A stretch of 47,970 nt of DNA. Source: Comamonadaceae bacterium (GTDB lineage: Bacteria; Pseudomonadota; Gammaproteobacteria; Burkholderiales; Burkholderiaceae_C). Where the stretch lies: NCBI GenBank assembly GCA_027491035.1, contig JAIXWZ010000050.1, forward strand, positions 1 through 47,970, written 5' to 3'. Below, one piece after another: positions 16,442-26,808 of the stretch. A model generated the notes under the pieces. It did no database searches and had not been told where the DNA came from. It saw only the letters and a list, made by a program, of their open reading frames with translations. Positions within the stretch are counted from its first letter, which is position 1, and each line of letters opens with the position of its first letter. The position numbers and the translations under genes are program-made.

Positions 16442-17604
16442 GCCCGGGCTTCCATCGAGCCAATGAAGCGGTCAAAAAGATAGGCGATGTCATGGGGGCC
16501 GGGCGAGGCTTCCGGGTGACCCTGGAAACAAAACGCGGGCTTGTCGGTGTGGGCCAGGCCTTGCAAGGTGCCGTCAAACAGGCTCACATGGGTGGCGCGC
16601 AGGTGCGCCGGCAAGGTGGCCGCGTCAACGGCAAAACCATGGTTCTGGCTGGTGATGCTGACCCGGCCGCTGTCCAAGTCCTTGACCGGGTGGTTGGCCC
16701 CATGGTGGCCAAACTTCATCTTGAACGTGCGAGCGCCGCAGGCCAGGGCCATGATCTGGTGGCCCAGGCAGATGCCAAAGGTTGGCATGCCGGCCTCAAT
16801 GATGGTTCGGGCGGCCTCGATCGCGTAGTCACAGGGCTGCGGATCGCCCGGCCCGTTGGACAAAAACACCCCGTCGGGGCGCAGGGCCAACACCTTCGCC
16901 GCATCGGTCTTGGCCGGCACGACGGTGATGCGGCAGCCACGCTCGGCAAGCATGCGCAAGATGTTCTTCTTGACGCCGTAGTCGTAGGCCACCACATGAA
17001 AGCGCTCCTGTGCCAGGCTGCCATAGCCTTGGCCGAGCTTCCATTCGGTTTGCGTCCATTCGTAGGGCTGCGTCACCGAGACCACCTGAGCCAGATCCAG
17101 CCCGGCCATGTTCGGTGCGCTGCGGGCCGACGCGATAGCCTGCGCGATCTGCTCATCGCCAACGGCCTGGCCCGCCGGCAAGGCGGCAATGCAGCCGTTT
17201 TGCGCGCCGTGGGTGCGCAGGTGGCGCGTCAGCGCCCGGGTGTCAATGTTGGCGATGGCCACCGTGCCATTGGCACGCAGATAGCTGGACAGATCCTGCG
17301 TCTGGCGAAAGTTGGAGGCCAGTTGCGGCAGATCCTTGATGATCAGGCCTGCGGCAAATACGCGCGAGGCCTCCACATCTTCAGGGTTCACACCGTAGTT
17401 GCCGATGTGCGGGTAGGTGAGTGTGACGATCTGCTGGCAGTAGCTCGGGTCGGTCAGGATTTCCTGGTAGCCGGTCATGGCGGTGTTGAACACCACTTCA
17501 CCGACTGTGGAGCCAGACGCTCCAATGGAGTTGCCAACAAAGACCGTGCCGTCTGCTAGGGCCAAGATGGCCGTGGGATGGTTTCCCTGAAGGGACAAAA
17601 GCAC
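16438..17604 (-). CDS. carA: Carbamoyl-phosphate synthase small subunit (glutaminase)
   Basis: A 388-residue class I glutamine amidotransferase that delivers ammonia to CarB. The catalytic triad is visible: Cys279 in [12 protein letters not shown], and His363 and Glu365 in [10 protein letters not shown]. The N-terminal CPSase small-chain domain starts [20 protein letters not shown]. The start is GTG, with GGAG seven bases upstream. A TATAAT box lies 135 bases upstream. Confidence 0.97.
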   Translation of the reverse strand: MLLSLQGNHPTAILALADGTVFVGNSIGASGSTVGEVVFNTAMTGYQEILTDPSYCQQIVTLTYPHIGNYGVNPEDVEASRVFAAGLIIKDLPQLASNFRQTQDLSSYLRANGTVAIANIDTRALTRHLRTHGAQNGCIAALPAGQAVGDEQIAQAIASARSAPNMAGLDLAQVVSVTQPYEWTQTEWKLGQGYGSLAQERFHVVAYDYGVKKNILRMLAERGCRITVVPAKTDAAKVLALRPDGVFLSNGPGDPQPCDYAIEAARTIIEAGMPTFGICLGHQIMALACGARTFKMKFGHHGANHPVKDLDSGRVSITSQNHGFAVDAATLPAHLRATHVSLFDGTLQGLAHTDKPAFCFQGHPEASPGPHDIAYLFDRFIGSMEARA

Positions 17605-17738
17605 TGGGGTCTCCGTTTGTTTGACGGTTCGCCCGGCCGCACGCGCACAGGGGCCTACATCCCTTGGGCGCTGGCTGTTGCTGGTGGTTGAGATCGGCTT
17701 TTGCTGCGCCCGGGCGAGGCTGATTGGAAAAGCCCCCG

Positions 17739-17744
17739 ATTATA
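17739..17744 (-). promoter_or_regulatory. Consensus -10 box upstream of carA
   Basis: A perfect TATAAT lies on the minus strand at the very end of the preceding methyltransferase gene. It is followed by cGGGGGCTTTTCC, which would form the first transcribed bases. No good -35 hexamer is found at 16-18 bases (GTGCTG or GGTGCT), so an activator or an internal-promoter role is possible. The resulting leader would be about 130 bases. Confidence 0.5.
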
Positions 17745-18522
17745 GTCTGCTCGCGACAGCCAGCACCGCACTGGCGTGCAGACAGATGGCCGCAGCACTG
17801 GCCACATTGAGCGACTCTTGACCGGCGGGCTGGATGATGCGCACCCGGTGGCGGGCACTGTCCAGCAGCGCAGGATCGACCCCCTGCCCTTCGTGTCCAA
17901 ACACCCAGGCGCAGGGCCACGGTGGCGGCTGCTCGTGCAGCAGCTGACCCTGATGTGAGCTGGTGACCGCCAGCGGCGCCGTGAGCTGCGACACATCGCT
18001 CAGGTGCAGCCCTTCGAACAAATCGAGCGCAAAGTGCGCTCCCATGCCGGCGCGCAGCACCTTGGGTGACCACAAGCCGGCCGTGCCCTGCATGGCCAGC
18101 ACCTGAGTGACGCCAAAGGCGGCCGCGCTGCGCAAAATGGAGCCGACATTGCCGGCGTCTTGCAGCCGGTCCAGCACCACGCAGGCGTCGTCCAGGCGCA
18201 TCGCTGCGGCCGCCGGCAAGTCGAGCACCGCGCCCAGCCCCGCGGGTGAAGGCAGCGCGCTAAATTCTCGCCACAGCGCATCGGGCACGCGCACGACGCG
18301 CTCGGCCGCCTGCGACCAGGCCTGCGGCACAGTGGGGCAAGCCGATTGAGCCAGCACCAGAGTTTGCAGACGCCGGCCGCGGCCCACGGCCGCATCGACC
18401 AAATGGTCGCCCTCGAGCCAGACGGCACCCTGCGAGCGGTAGGCCGAAGCGTCCTGCGCCAGACGCCGCAAATCCTTGATAAACGGGTTGGCGCGAGAAC
18501 TGATGTGATCGACCGGGCTCAT
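17740..18522 (-). CDS. TrmH/SpoU-family RNA 2'-O-methyltransferase
   Basis: A 260-residue SPOUT methyltransferase acting on rRNA or tRNA ribose with S-adenosylmethionine. The three SpoU motifs are present: [26 protein letters not shown] and [17 protein letters not shown]. An N-terminal substrate-binding region precedes them. Its ATG overlaps the rnhB TGA (ATGA). The target nucleotide is not predictable here. Confidence 0.93.
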   Translation of the reverse strand: MSPVDHISSRANPFIKDLRRLAQDASAYRSQGAVWLEGDHLVDAAVGRGRRLQTLVLAQSACPTVPQAWSQAAERVVRVPDALWREFSALPSPAGLGAVLDLPAAAAMRLDDACVVLDRLQDAGNVGSILRSAAAFGVTQVLAMQGTAGLWSPKVLRAGMGAHFALDLFEGLHLSDVSQLTAPLAVTSSHQGQLLHEQPPPWPCAWVFGHEGQGVDPALLDSARHRVRIIQPAGQESLNVASAAAICLHASAVLAVASRL

Positions 18523-19148
18523 GCCTGCTCCTTTGAGACGCGAGCCACCGGTGCGAAGCTGCGGCGGTGCTCGGGACTTGCGCCGTGGCGGCTCAGCGCC
18601 GCCAGATGCTCGGCCGTGCCGTAGCCCTTGTGCCGGTCAAATCCATAATGCGGAAAACGCTCATGGACCTGCTCGCACCAGCGATCGCGGGTCACCTTGG
18701 CCACGATGGAGGCCGCCGAAATGGCCGCCACCTTGGCATCGCCGCCGACGATGGCCTGAGCCAACATGGGCAAAGCCGGCAGGCGGTTGCCATCGACCAA
18801 CACCTTGACCGGCTTGAGCCGCAGGCCATCGACGGCGCGCCTCATGGCCAGCAAAGTCGCCTGAAGGATGTTGATGGCATCGATCTCCTGGACACTGGCC
18901 TGGCCGACCGAGCAGCACAGGCTGCGGGCCATGATCTGCTCGTAAAGCTGCTCCCTGCGCCGAGGACTGAGCACCTTGGAGTCGGCCAGGCCCGCAATCG
19001 GACAAAGCTCGTCAAGGATGACGGCGGCAGCCACCACCGGTCCGGCCAGCGGCCCGCGGCCGGCCTCGTCAACACCGGCGACCAGACCGGGGGCGTCCCA
19101 GGCCAGCACCGCCTGCTCAGCCGCGGCGAAGGATTTTTTCGATCGCAT
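18519..19148 (-). CDS. rnhB: Ribonuclease HII
   Basis: About 209 residues. It cleaves the RNA strand of RNA-DNA hybrids and misincorporated ribonucleotides. The N-terminal metal-binding motif [17 protein letters not shown] is present, with further conserved acidic residues ([19 protein letters not shown]). The chosen start [12 protein letters not shown] overlaps the lpxB end by 32 bases; the frame remains open further upstream, but only as shadow of lpxB. The lpxB-rnhB order is typical. Confidence 0.94.
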   Translation of the reverse strand: MRSKKSFAAAEQAVLAWDAPGLVAGVDEAGRGPLAGPVVAAAVILDELCPIAGLADSKVLSPRRREQLYEQIMARSLCCSVGQASVQEIDAINILQATLLAMRRAVDGLRLKPVKVLVDGNRLPALPMLAQAIVGGDAKVAAISAASIVAKVTRDRWCEQVHERFPHYGFDRHKGYGTAEHLAALSRHGASPEHRRSFAPVARVSKEQA

Positions 19149-20274
19149 CGCTGGCCAATCGGGCGGTGTCGCGCCGCAGCAGGTGGTGCAATTGCTCAAA
19201 ACGCTGCTGCACGGCTGCGGCCTGCTGTGGACGGTCGAGCCAATCGAGTACGGCCGCAGCCAGCGCATCGGGCTGGGCACGCTCCTGAATGAATTCGGGA
19301 ACCACAAACTCCTGGCACAAGATATTGGGCAACCCCACCCACGGCTGCAGCTGCTTGCGGCGCATGATCTGCCAGCTTAGCCAAGGCATGTGGTACGCAA
19401 TAACCATGGGCCGCTTGAACAAGGCGGCCTCCAAGGTGGCCGTGCCGCTGGCCACCAGGGCCACGTTGCAGGCCGCCAGCACGCCGTGGGACTGGCCCTC
19501 AAACAGCTGCACGGCCGAGTCGCCAGCCGCAAAGCCGGCCGCCTGCGCCGCAGCCTGCACCTGCGCGCGCAAAGCCGGCAGGGTGGGCACGGCAAAACGC
19601 AAGGCCGGCCGCTGGCGCAGCATGTGCCGGGCGGCGCGAAAAAACCGCGGCGCCAAATGCCCGATCTCTGCCTCGCGGCTGCCCGGCAGCAAAGCCACCA
19701 CGACGTCTTGAGAATCAAGGCCGAGCTGCTGGCGCGCCGCCGCGCGGTCAGGTGCCAGCGCGATCATGCTGGCCAGGGGATGGCCCACATAGGTGGCCGG
19801 CACGCCGTGGGCCTGCAGCAGTTCGGGCTCGAAAGGGAAAACACACAGCACCTGGTCAGCCGCCCGCCGCAGCTTGTCAATCTTGCTGGCGCGCCAGGCC
19901 CAGAAGGAGGGGCTGACAAAGTGCACCGTGGGCACGCCGCGCTCGCGCAGCGCCACCTCCAGATCGAGGTTGAAGTCGGGCGCATCGACACCCATGAAAA
20001 CATCAGGCGGCTGTGCCAGCAGGCGCTGTGCGAGCGCGCGGCGCATCGCCAGCAGCTCACGCAGGCGGGGCAGCACCTCCACATAGCCGCGAACGGCAAG
20101 CCGGCTCTGGGGCCACCAGGCCTCAAAGCCTTGGGCCAACATGGCCGGCCCTCCGATGCCCATGGCTTGCACAGCAGGCCAGCGGCTGCGGCAGGCGGCG
20201 AGCATGGCAGCGGCCAGCAGATCACCCGACGCCTCACCAGCGACCATGGCCAATCGCGGTGCGGCGCCGGACAT
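19117..20274 (-). CDS. lpxB: Lipid-A-disaccharide synthase
   Basis: A 385-residue glycosyltransferase that condenses UDP-diacylglucosamine with lipid X at the inner membrane. The start [21 protein letters not shown] carries the family AGEASGD motif and lies 7 bases after the lpxA stop. [18 protein letters not shown] and [18 protein letters not shown] are typical LpxB segments. It ends IEKILRRG. An in-frame extension to 20391 would overlap lpxA and was not used. Confidence 0.96.
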   Translation of the reverse strand: MSGAAPRLAMVAGEASGDLLAAAMLAACRSRWPAVQAMGIGGPAMLAQGFEAWWPQSRLAVRGYVEVLPRLRELLAMRRALAQRLLAQPPDVFMGVDAPDFNLDLEVALRERGVPTVHFVSPSFWAWRASKIDKLRRAADQVLCVFPFEPELLQAHGVPATYVGHPLASMIALAPDRAAARQQLGLDSQDVVVALLPGSREAEIGHLAPRFFRAARHMLRQRPALRFAVPTLPALRAQVQAAAQAAGFAAGDSAVQLFEGQSHGVLAACNVALVASGTATLEAALFKRPMVIAYHMPWLSWQIMRRKQLQPWVGLPNILCQEFVVPEFIQERAQPDALAAAVLDWLDRPQQAAAVQQRFEQLHHLLRRDTARLASDAIEKILRRG

Positions 20275-20281
20275 GGCCGCC

Positions 20282-21070
20282 TTAGCGCACGATGCCGCGC
20301 TCGGCAGCGTCCAGAAACGACACCAGCAAATCGAGATCGCCGTCGGTCTCTGGCGACGCACCGCGCATGGCCAGCAACGACGCCTTCGCATCGGCCAGGC
20401 TCAGGCCCTGCCGGTAAAGCGCGCGGTACATGCGTTTGATCTGGGTGATGCGCTCGTCGGTGTAGCCGCGGCGGCGCAGGCCCTCGGCGTTGATGCCCTG
20501 CGCCTGCGCCGGATTGCCCACGGCGTTGACAAAGGGCGGCACGTCCTGCGACAGCCGGGTCTGAAACCCGGCCATGGCGTGGGCCCCGACCCGCACGAAC
20601 TGATGCACGCCCGTCAGCCCCCCAAGCACCACCCAGTCGCCAATGTGCACATGGCCGCCGAGCTGAGTGGCGTTGGCGATGATGGTGTGGTGGCCCACCA
20701 GGCAGTCATGCGCCACATGCACATAGGCCATGATCCAGTTGTCGTCGCCCAAGCGGGTCAGGCCGCCACCGCCGGGCGAGCCGATGTTGAAGGTGCAGAA
20801 CTCGCGAATGGTGTTGCGCGCGCCGATGTGCAACTCACAAGGCTCGTCGTTGTATTTCTTGTCCTGGGGAATCGCACCGATCGAGTTGAATTGGAAAATC
20901 CGGTTGTCGCGCCCGATCGTCGTGCGGCCCTCGATCACGCAGTGCGCGCCGATGTGGGTGCCCTCGTCGATGCTCACATGCGCACCGACCGTGGTGTAGG
21001 CGCCGATGCTCACGCTCTGGCCGAGGCGGGCCTGCGGATCGACGATGGCGGTGGGATGAATGGTGGCCAT
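20282..21070 (-). CDS. lpxA: Acyl-ACP--UDP-N-acetylglucosamine O-acyltransferase
   Basis: A 262-residue left-handed beta-helix enzyme catalysing the first step of lipid A synthesis. Hexapeptide repeats run through the N-terminal two thirds. The catalytic histidine lies in [13 protein letters not shown], and the C-terminal helical domain begins at about 190. The ATG at 21070 gives [12 protein letters not shown] and the E. coli length. A TTG three codons upstream is possible but less likely. Confidence 0.97.
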   Translation of the reverse strand: MATIHPTAIVDPQARLGQSVSIGAYTTVGAHVSIDEGTHIGAHCVIEGRTTIGRDNRIFQFNSIGAIPQDKKYNDEPCELHIGARNTIREFCTFNIGSPGGGGLTRLGDDNWIMAYVHVAHDCLVGHHTIIANATQLGGHVHIGDWVVLGGLTGVHQFVRVGAHAMAGFQTRLSQDVPPFVNAVGNPAQAQGINAEGLRRRGYTDERITQIKRMYRALYRQGLSLADAKASLLAMRGASPETDGDLDLLVSFLDAAERGIVR

Positions 21071-21086
21071 GGTGCCCAAACCCGGC

Positions 21087-21527
21087 TCAGGCCACAGTGC
21101 GCATGGTGCACATCAGGTCGGCCTCGCAGGCCACGTCCTGGCCGACCCGAATGACCCCGTTGAACTTGAAAATACCCGCCCGTGACCGCTCGAGCAGGAC
21201 CTCCAGGACCAACTGATCGCCCGGCTCAACCGGCCGCTTGAACCGCGCCGCATCAATGCCGGCAAAGTAGTAAACCGTCTTGTCATCGAGCTCGACGCCG
21301 GTCGCATCAAAAGCCAGCAGCGCCGCCGCCTGGGCCATGGCCTCGAGCATGAGCACACCCGGCATGACCGGTCGGTGCGGAAAGTGACCCGTGAAAAACG
21401 GCTCGTTGATGGTCACATTCTTGAGTGCCTTGATGCGCTTGCCCTTTTCAATCTCAAGCACCCTGTCGATCATCAGGAAAGGGTAGCGGTGGGGGAGCTT
21501 TTTGAGTATTTGGTGTATGTCCATCAT
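21087..21527 (-). CDS. fabZ: 3-hydroxyacyl-ACP dehydratase
   Basis: A 146-residue hotdog-fold dehydratase of fatty acid synthesis. The motifs [17 protein letters not shown] and [21 protein letters not shown] contain the catalytic His and Glu. Two ATG codons stand in tandem. The first (21527) overlaps the lpxD stop as ATGA and is taken as the start. Confidence 0.97.
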   Translation of the reverse strand: MMDIHQILKKLPHRYPFLMIDRVLEIEKGKRIKALKNVTINEPFFTGHFPHRPVMPGVLMLEAMAQAAALLAFDATGVELDDKTVYYFAGIDAARFKRPVEPGDQLVLEVLLERSRAGIFKFNGVIRVGQDVACEADLMCTMRTVA

Positions 21528-22576
21528 GGTGTCTGCTCCGGTGGGCGCAGCCGCGCCTCCAATTGCTTGATGCGATCGCGCAGTCCGTGCAACTGCTTGA
21601 GGGAGGCCGCATTTTTTTCCCAACTCGCATTGTCGTCGATGGGAAACAGGCCACTGTACAAACCCGGCTTGCTGATCGAGCGGGTGACCACCGAGCTGGC
21701 CGAGACATGCACGCCATCGGCCAGGCTCAAGTGGCCGAGCACCACCGCACCGCCACCGATGGTGCAGTGCGCGCCGATGCGGGCGCTGCCGGCCACGCCG
21801 ACACAGCCGGCCATTGCCGCGTGCGCGCCCACGTGGACGTTGTGACCAATCTGTATCAGGTTGTCGAGCTTAACCCCGTCCTCAATGACCGTATCACCCA
21901 AGGCGCCTCGGTCGATGCAGGTGTTGGCGCCGATCTCGACGTCGTCACCAATGCGCACCGCCCCCAATTGCTCGATCTTCTCCCAACGCCCACCGTCGGG
22001 CGCAAAACCAAAACCGTCGGCACCGATCACCACCCCTGGATGGACGATGCAGCGCTGTCCAATGCGGCAGCCCTGACCGACGCTCACGCGCACCGCCAGC
22101 TGCGTGTGCGCGCCAATCACCGCGCCGGCGCCGACCACGCTGTGCGCGCCGATGCTCGCACCCTCCCCGACCTCGGCCTCTTGCTCGATCACCGCGTAAG
22201 GGCCGACCGCAACGCCCTCGGCCAAGCGAGCGCTCTCGTGCACGATGGCGGTGGGATGAATGCCCGCCTGCGCCGGGCGGCCGTGCCGCAGCTTCCACAG
22301 CTGCGTGATGCGGGCAAAGTACAGGTAGGGCTGGTCGACCACAATGGCCGCGCCGCGCTCAAGAGCCAGGGCCTCCAAGGCGGGGCCGACAACCACGCAG
22401 CCCGCGCCCGACTGGGCCAGCTTGCTTTGGTATTTGGGATGGGCGACGAAACTCAGATGGCCTACCGAGGCCGTCTCGATCGGTGCCAACGCCGTGATTT
22501 GGAGATCTGCAGGGCCGAGCAGGCGGGCCTGAAAGTCAGCGGCCAGGGCTTGGACAATCTGTCCGAGCAGTAGCAT
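21524..22576 (-). CDS. lpxD: UDP-3-O-(3-hydroxymyristoyl)glucosamine N-acyltransferase
   Basis: A 350-residue left-handed beta-helix acyltransferase, the third step of lipid A synthesis. An N-terminal uridine-binding domain ([13 protein letters not shown]) is followed by hexapeptide repeats (for example [20 protein letters not shown]) and a C-terminal helix. The catalytic His region is [20 protein letters not shown]. It lies between skp and fabZ as usual. Confidence 0.96.
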   Translation of the reverse strand: MLLLGQIVQALAADFQARLLGPADLQITALAPIETASVGHLSFVAHPKYQSKLAQSGAGCVVVGPALEALALERGAAIVVDQPYLYFARITQLWKLRHGRPAQAGIHPTAIVHESARLAEGVAVGPYAVIEQEAEVGEGASIGAHSVVGAGAVIGAHTQLAVRVSVGQGCRIGQRCIVHPGVVIGADGFGFAPDGGRWEKIEQLGAVRIGDDVEIGANTCIDRGALGDTVIEDGVKLDNLIQIGHNVHVGAHAAMAGCVGVAGSARIGAHCTIGGGAVVLGHLSLADGVHVSASSVVTRSISKPGLYSGLFPIDDNASWEKNAASLKQLHGLRDRIKQLEARLRPPEQTP

Positions 22577-22606
22577 CAGGGCGCCCGCGTTCGACCCTGA
22601 CTCGAC

Positions 22607-23119
22607 TCAGCGCGAACCAGGTGCGTTGAGTGACTTGATCACCCGGTCGGTGATGTCGTGCTTGGGATTGATATAGACCGCTTCCTGGACGATGAGGTCG
22701 AATTTTTCGCTCTCGGCCAGCGCCTTGACGGCCCGGTTGGCACGATCAATGATGAGCTGCAGCTCCTCATTCTTGCGGGCGTTGAGGTCTTCCTGGAACT
22801 CGCGTCGCTTGCGCTGAAACTCACGGTCCTGATCGACCAGCTGTTTCTGGCGCGCCGCGCGCTGGCTTTCCGCCAGCGTCGGTGCATCGCGCTCGAGCCG
22901 GTCCGACAGGTTCTTGATCTGGTTGCCCAGGTCGTTGATTTCCTTTTCACGCTTGGCAAATTCCTGCTCAAGCTTGGTCTGCGCCGCCTTGGCCGGCCCG
23001 GACTCGCGCACGATACGGTCGAGATTGACGATGCCGATCTTGAATTCCTGCGCGCTGGCAGTCCAGGACGCCAGTGCAAGCCCTGCGCACAGGACGAGGG
23101 GGCCAAAAGATTTGATCAT
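22607..23119 (-). CDS. skp: OmpH/Skp-family periplasmic chaperone
   Basis: A 170-residue periplasmic chaperone for unfolded outer-membrane proteins. A signal peptide (about 1-23, ending TASAQE) precedes the mature start FKIGIVNLDRIVRES. A long charged coiled-coil tentacle region (about 45-115) follows. Its ATG overlaps the last base of the bamA TGA (TGATG), which suggests coupling with BamA, its functional partner. Confidence 0.94.
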   Translation of the reverse strand: MIKSFGPLVLCAGLALASWTASAQEFKIGIVNLDRIVRESGPAKAAQTKLEQEFAKREKEINDLGNQIKNLSDRLERDAPTLAESQRAARQKQLVDQDREFQRKRREFQEDLNARKNEELQLIIDRANRAVKALAESEKFDLIVQEAVYINPKHDITDRVIKSLNAPGSR

Positions 23120-25431
23120 CAGAATGCGGTGCCGATCTGAAATTGGAAGGCCTGTATTCTATCGCCGGCCTCACGCCGCAAGGGCTTGGCCAGAGCCAAA
23201 CGCAGGGGGCCGACGGGCGAAATCCAGCTCACCCCCACGCCCGTCGATGCGCGCAGGTCTTGCAGACGCACCGGGTCGTCGGGGCCATACACCGTTCCGG
23301 CGTCCACAAAGCCGAACAGGCGCAAGGTGCGGTCATTGCCGGCGCCCGGGAAAGGCGCAATCAGCTCGCCGTTCAGGGTGATCTTCTTGGAGCCGCCGCG
23401 CGCAGCGCCGTTGGCGTAGCGCGGGCCGAGCGAGCCTTGCTCAAAGCCGCGCACCGAACCGAGACCGCCGGAGTAGAAATTCTTCAAAACCGGGAACGAT
23501 TGTCCGGACAAGCCCTGGCCCCAGCCGACTTCGCCGTTTAAGCCCACGGTGAACTGCCGGTTGAGCGGAATATAGTTTTGCAACTGGTAGACCGCGCGCA
23601 GGTATCTCACATCGCCAGCGGCGCCCCAGTCGCCGCTGGCGCGCTGGTACCAGCCCTTGGTTGGCACCAGCGCGCTGTCGCGCTCATCGCGCTGCCAGCC
23701 CAGGGTGATCGGGAAGGATTGCGCCTTGGAGCCATAGTTCTTGGTGAAGTCCACCAGGCCCGGATTGGTGCCCGGCGAGATGGTCCAGTCTTCGGCGCCC
23801 ACGCCGATAAAGACGGTGTCGCTTTCGGTAAAAGGCACGCCAAAGCGCACACTCGCGCCCTGGGTCTTGAGGGTGTAGTCGGTGGCTTCGCCCGTCAAGG
23901 GCCGGTTGGTGCGGCTGTAAATGTCAAAAGCCCGCGAGATGCCGTCGGCCGTGAAGTAAGGATCGACGGTGCTCAAGACCAGCTGGCGATTGGATTTGCT
24001 GGTATTGACTTCAAAGCCGAGGTAGTTGCCGCTGCCAAAGACGTTTTCCTGCCGGATGCCTGCCATCACCGAAATGCTCTCGGCGCTCGAATAGCCCGCG
24101 CCGATCTGCAAATTGCCCGTGGGCTTTTCCGACACCGTGAAGGTCAGGTCCACCTGATCCTGCGTGCCCGGCACATCCTGGGTTTCCACCTCGACCTGGG
24201 TGAAAAAGCCCAGGCGGTCGACCCGCTCACGCGACAGCCGGATCTTGTCGCTGTCGTACCAAGAGGACTCGAACTGCCTGAATTCGCGGCGCACCACCTC
24301 ATCGCGGGTGCGGGTGTTGCCCGCCACGTTGATGCGGCGCACATAAGCACGGCGCGCCGGTTCGGCTTGCAGCACAAACGCCACACGGCTGTTGCTGCGG
24401 TCAATTTCGAGCTGGGGCTCAACCCGGGCGAAGGCGTAGCCAAAGCTGCCAAAGTACTCGGTGAAGGCCTTGGTGGTCTGGGCCACATGGTCGGCGTTGT
24501 AGGGCTGACCGGGCTTGATGGTCACCAGGGTCTTGAACTCCTGCTCTCGGCCCAGGTAGTTGCCCTCGAGCCTGACGCCCGAGACCACGAAGCGCTGACC
24601 TTCGGTGATGTTGATGGTCACCGAAATCTGCTGCTTGTCTGGCGAGATCGCGACCTGGGTGGAGTCGATGCGAAAGTCCACATAGCCACGCGCCAAGTAG
24701 TGAGAGCGCAGCTTTTCCAGATCAGCGTTGAGCTTGAGGCGCGAGTACCGGTCGGACTTGGTGTACCAGCTGAGCCAGCCGCCTGTATCGAGGTCGAACA
24801 GATCGCGCAGCTCGCTTTCCTTGAACGCCTGCGCGCCGACAATGCGCATTTCTTTGATCTTGGCCACCTGACCCTCGGTGACGGTAAAGGTCAGATTGAC
24901 CCGATTGCGCTCGATCGGGGTGACGGTGGTGAGCACCTGTGCGCCATAGAGGCTGCGGTTGATGTATTGGCGCTTGAGTTCCTGCTCGGCCTTGTCAGCC
25001 AGCGCCCGGTCGAAGGGCTGGCCCTCGTACAGGCCCGATTCGCGAAGCGCCTTGCGAAGGACGTCCTTGTCAAACTCCTTGATGCCGACGAAATCGACCT
25101 CTGCGACGGAAGGACGCTCTTCGACCACCACAATGAGCACCGCGCCTTCGACTTCCAGCCGCACGTCCTTGAACAAGCCCAGACCGAACAGCGAGCGAAT
25201 GGCCGCCGAGCCCTTTTCATCGTTGAACGTCTCGTTGACGCGCAAGGGGATGGACGCAAAGACGGTTCCGGGCTCAACCCGCTGCAAACCCTCGACACGG
25301 ATCTCTTTGATCACGAAAGGCTCGATGGCCAGCGACAGCGTGCAGGCCATCCAGGCTGTCACGAGCAAAACGATGGACCGAAACCTGAAACCTTGAAGCG
25401 CTTGGATCATAGGAAATTGCAGCCGTCGCAT
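23119..25431 (-). CDS. bamA: Outer membrane protein assembly factor BamA
   Basis: A 770-residue Omp85 protein, the core of the BAM complex that inserts beta-barrel proteins in the outer membrane. A signal peptide is followed by EPFVIKEIRVEGLQRVEPGTVF, which opens the first of five POTRA domains (to about 430), then a 16-strand barrel. The conserved loop-6 motif VRGFEQG is present, and the chain ends with Phe (FQIGTAF), the usual outer-membrane signature. ATG at 25431 or 25410 are both possible; neither has a clear ribosome binding site. Confidence 0.96.
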   Translation of the reverse strand: MRRLQFPMIQALQGFRFRSIVLLVTAWMACTLSLAIEPFVIKEIRVEGLQRVEPGTVFASIPLRVNETFNDEKGSAAIRSLFGLGLFKDVRLEVEGAVLIVVVEERPSVAEVDFVGIKEFDKDVLRKALRESGLYEGQPFDRALADKAEQELKRQYINRSLYGAQVLTTVTPIERNRVNLTFTVTEGQVAKIKEMRIVGAQAFKESELRDLFDLDTGGWLSWYTKSDRYSRLKLNADLEKLRSHYLARGYVDFRIDSTQVAISPDKQQISVTINITEGQRFVVSGVRLEGNYLGREQEFKTLVTIKPGQPYNADHVAQTTKAFTEYFGSFGYAFARVEPQLEIDRSNSRVAFVLQAEPARRAYVRRINVAGNTRTRDEVVRREFRQFESSWYDSDKIRLSRERVDRLGFFTQVEVETQDVPGTQDQVDLTFTVSEKPTGNLQIGAGYSSAESISVMAGIRQENVFGSGNYLGFEVNTSKSNRQLVLSTVDPYFTADGISRAFDIYSRTNRPLTGEATDYTLKTQGASVRFGVPFTESDTVFIGVGAEDWTISPGTNPGLVDFTKNYGSKAQSFPITLGWQRDERDSALVPTKGWYQRASGDWGAAGDVRYLRAVYQLQNYIPLNRQFTVGLNGEVGWGQGLSGQSFPVLKNFYSGGLGSVRGFEQGSLGPRYANGAARGGSKKITLNGELIAPFPGAGNDRTLRLFGFVDAGTVYGPDDPVRLQDLRASTGVGVSWISPVGPLRLALAKPLRREAGDRIQAFQFQIGTAF

Positions 25432-25446
25432 GCGAAAGAAAAAGCG

Positions 25447-26808
25447 TCACCCCAACAAGCGCATGACGTCATTGAACAGGGCAATGGACATCAGCAGGAG
25501 CAAGGCGGCCATGCCCACGCGCTGCAAGCGGTCCATCCAGATTTCAGTCACGCTGCGCCCTGTGATGCCTTCCCAAAGATAATACATCAGGTGTCCACCA
25601 TCGAGCATGGGCAGCGGCAGCAGATTGAGCACGCCCAGGCTGACGCTGATCATGGCCAGAAACAGCAGGTAGGCGGTCAAACCCAAGCCCGCTGACTTGC
25701 CGGCGTAGTCGGCGATCGTCAAAGGACCACTGAGGTTTTTCAACGAAGCCTCGCCGATCAACATCCTGCCGATCATGCGCAGCGTCAGGGCGCTGACTTC
25801 CCAGGTCTTGGCCAGGCCCTCCCAGGAGGCCTGCAAAAAGTCTTGGCGCACCAGCACCTTTTGCGCCGGCTCGCCCAGGAAGGCGCCGATACGGCCGATG
25901 CGCGTGCCGCCATCGTCGGCCATCTGGGGCTGCACCGGCAACTCCAGCCGCTGCCCCCTGCGATCGATCTGCCACAACTGCACCGCCGACGGAGTCGACT
26001 GGCGCACGATTTCGCGCAGAGCGGCCGCATCGTCGATGCGCCGCCCGTCGATGCCCAGCACCAGATCGCCCGCCTGCAAACCGGCCTTGTCGGCCGCACC
26101 ACCGGCTTGCACCTGGCCCATCACCGGCCGGCTCCAGGGCGCCACCACGCCGATGTCGCGAAACAACTGGGCGTTGGCCTCAGAGCGCTTGAAGCCACCG
26201 AGGTCGAGCCAGACCTCGCGCGGGCTGGCCTGCCCGCGCTGCGTTTGGCCCTGCACCACCAGCAGCAAACGCTCGCCCTCAAGAGCCGCCTGCGCCAGGC
26301 GCCAGCGCAAGTCATCAAAAGAGCGCACCGGCTCGGCCTCTTCACCCTGCACCGCTGCCTGCAGCACCCAATCGCCTGATCGCAAGCCGGCACGCTCTGC
26401 CACCGAGCCCGCGGCCGGCGTCGAGACGATGGCCTGCGGCTCTTCGACCCCGATCCAGCTGACGGCGGCATACAGCACGGCGGCCAGCAGCAAATTGGCC
26501 AGCGGCCCGGCTGCCACCACCGCCACGCGCGTGCGCAGCGGCTGGGTGTTGAAGGCCAGATGCCGCTGGCTCGCCTCAACGGGCTCCTCGCGCTCATCGA
26601 GCATCCGGACATAGCCGCCCAAAGGCAGCAGCCCGATCACAAATTCGGTGGGGTTGCCGCGCAGGCGCCAGCGCAGCACCGGCCGGCCAAAGCCGATGGA
26701 AAAGCGCAGCACCTTGATGCCACAGGCCACAGCCACACGGTAATGGCCGTATTCATGAATTGCAATGAGCAGGCCCAGCGCAAGGACAAAGGCCAACACC
26801 GTGGTCAT
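25447..26808 (-). CDS. rseP: Site-2 protease RseP (regulator of sigma-E protease)
   Basis: A 453-residue intramembrane zinc metalloprotease that cleaves anti-sigma factors. The HEYGH zinc motif (His18-Glu19, His22) is in the first transmembrane helix, two PDZ domains lie in the middle, and the second active-site motif LPMLDGGHLMYY is near the C-terminus. The ATG at 26808 overlaps the dxr stop (ATGA). Confidence 0.96.
   Translation of the reverse strand: MTTVLAFVLALGLLIAIHEYGHYRVAVACGIKVLRFSIGFGRPVLRWRLRGNPTEFVIGLLPLGGYVRMLDEREEPVEASQRHLAFNTQPLRTRVAVVAAGPLANLLLAAVLYAAVSWIGVEEPQAIVSTPAAGSVAERAGLRSGDWVLQAAVQGEEAEPVRSFDDLRWRLAQAALEGERLLLVVQGQTQRGQASPREVWLDLGGFKRSEANAQLFRDIGVVAPWSRPVMGQVQAGGAADKAGLQAGDLVLGIDGRRIDDAAALREIVRQSTPSAVQLWQIDRRGQRLELPVQPQMADDGGTRIGRIGAFLGEPAQKVLVRQDFLQASWEGLAKTWEVSALTLRMIGRMLIGEASLKNLSGPLTIADYAGKSAGLGLTAYLLFLAMISVSLGVLNLLPLPMLDGGHLMYYLWEGITGRSVTEIWMDRLQRVGMAALLLLMSIALFNDVMRLLG

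Noticed and set aside
23578..25695. 705-codon open frame on the plus strand opposite bamA
   Set aside because: Antisense shadow in GC-rich sequence; bamA is complete on the minus strand.
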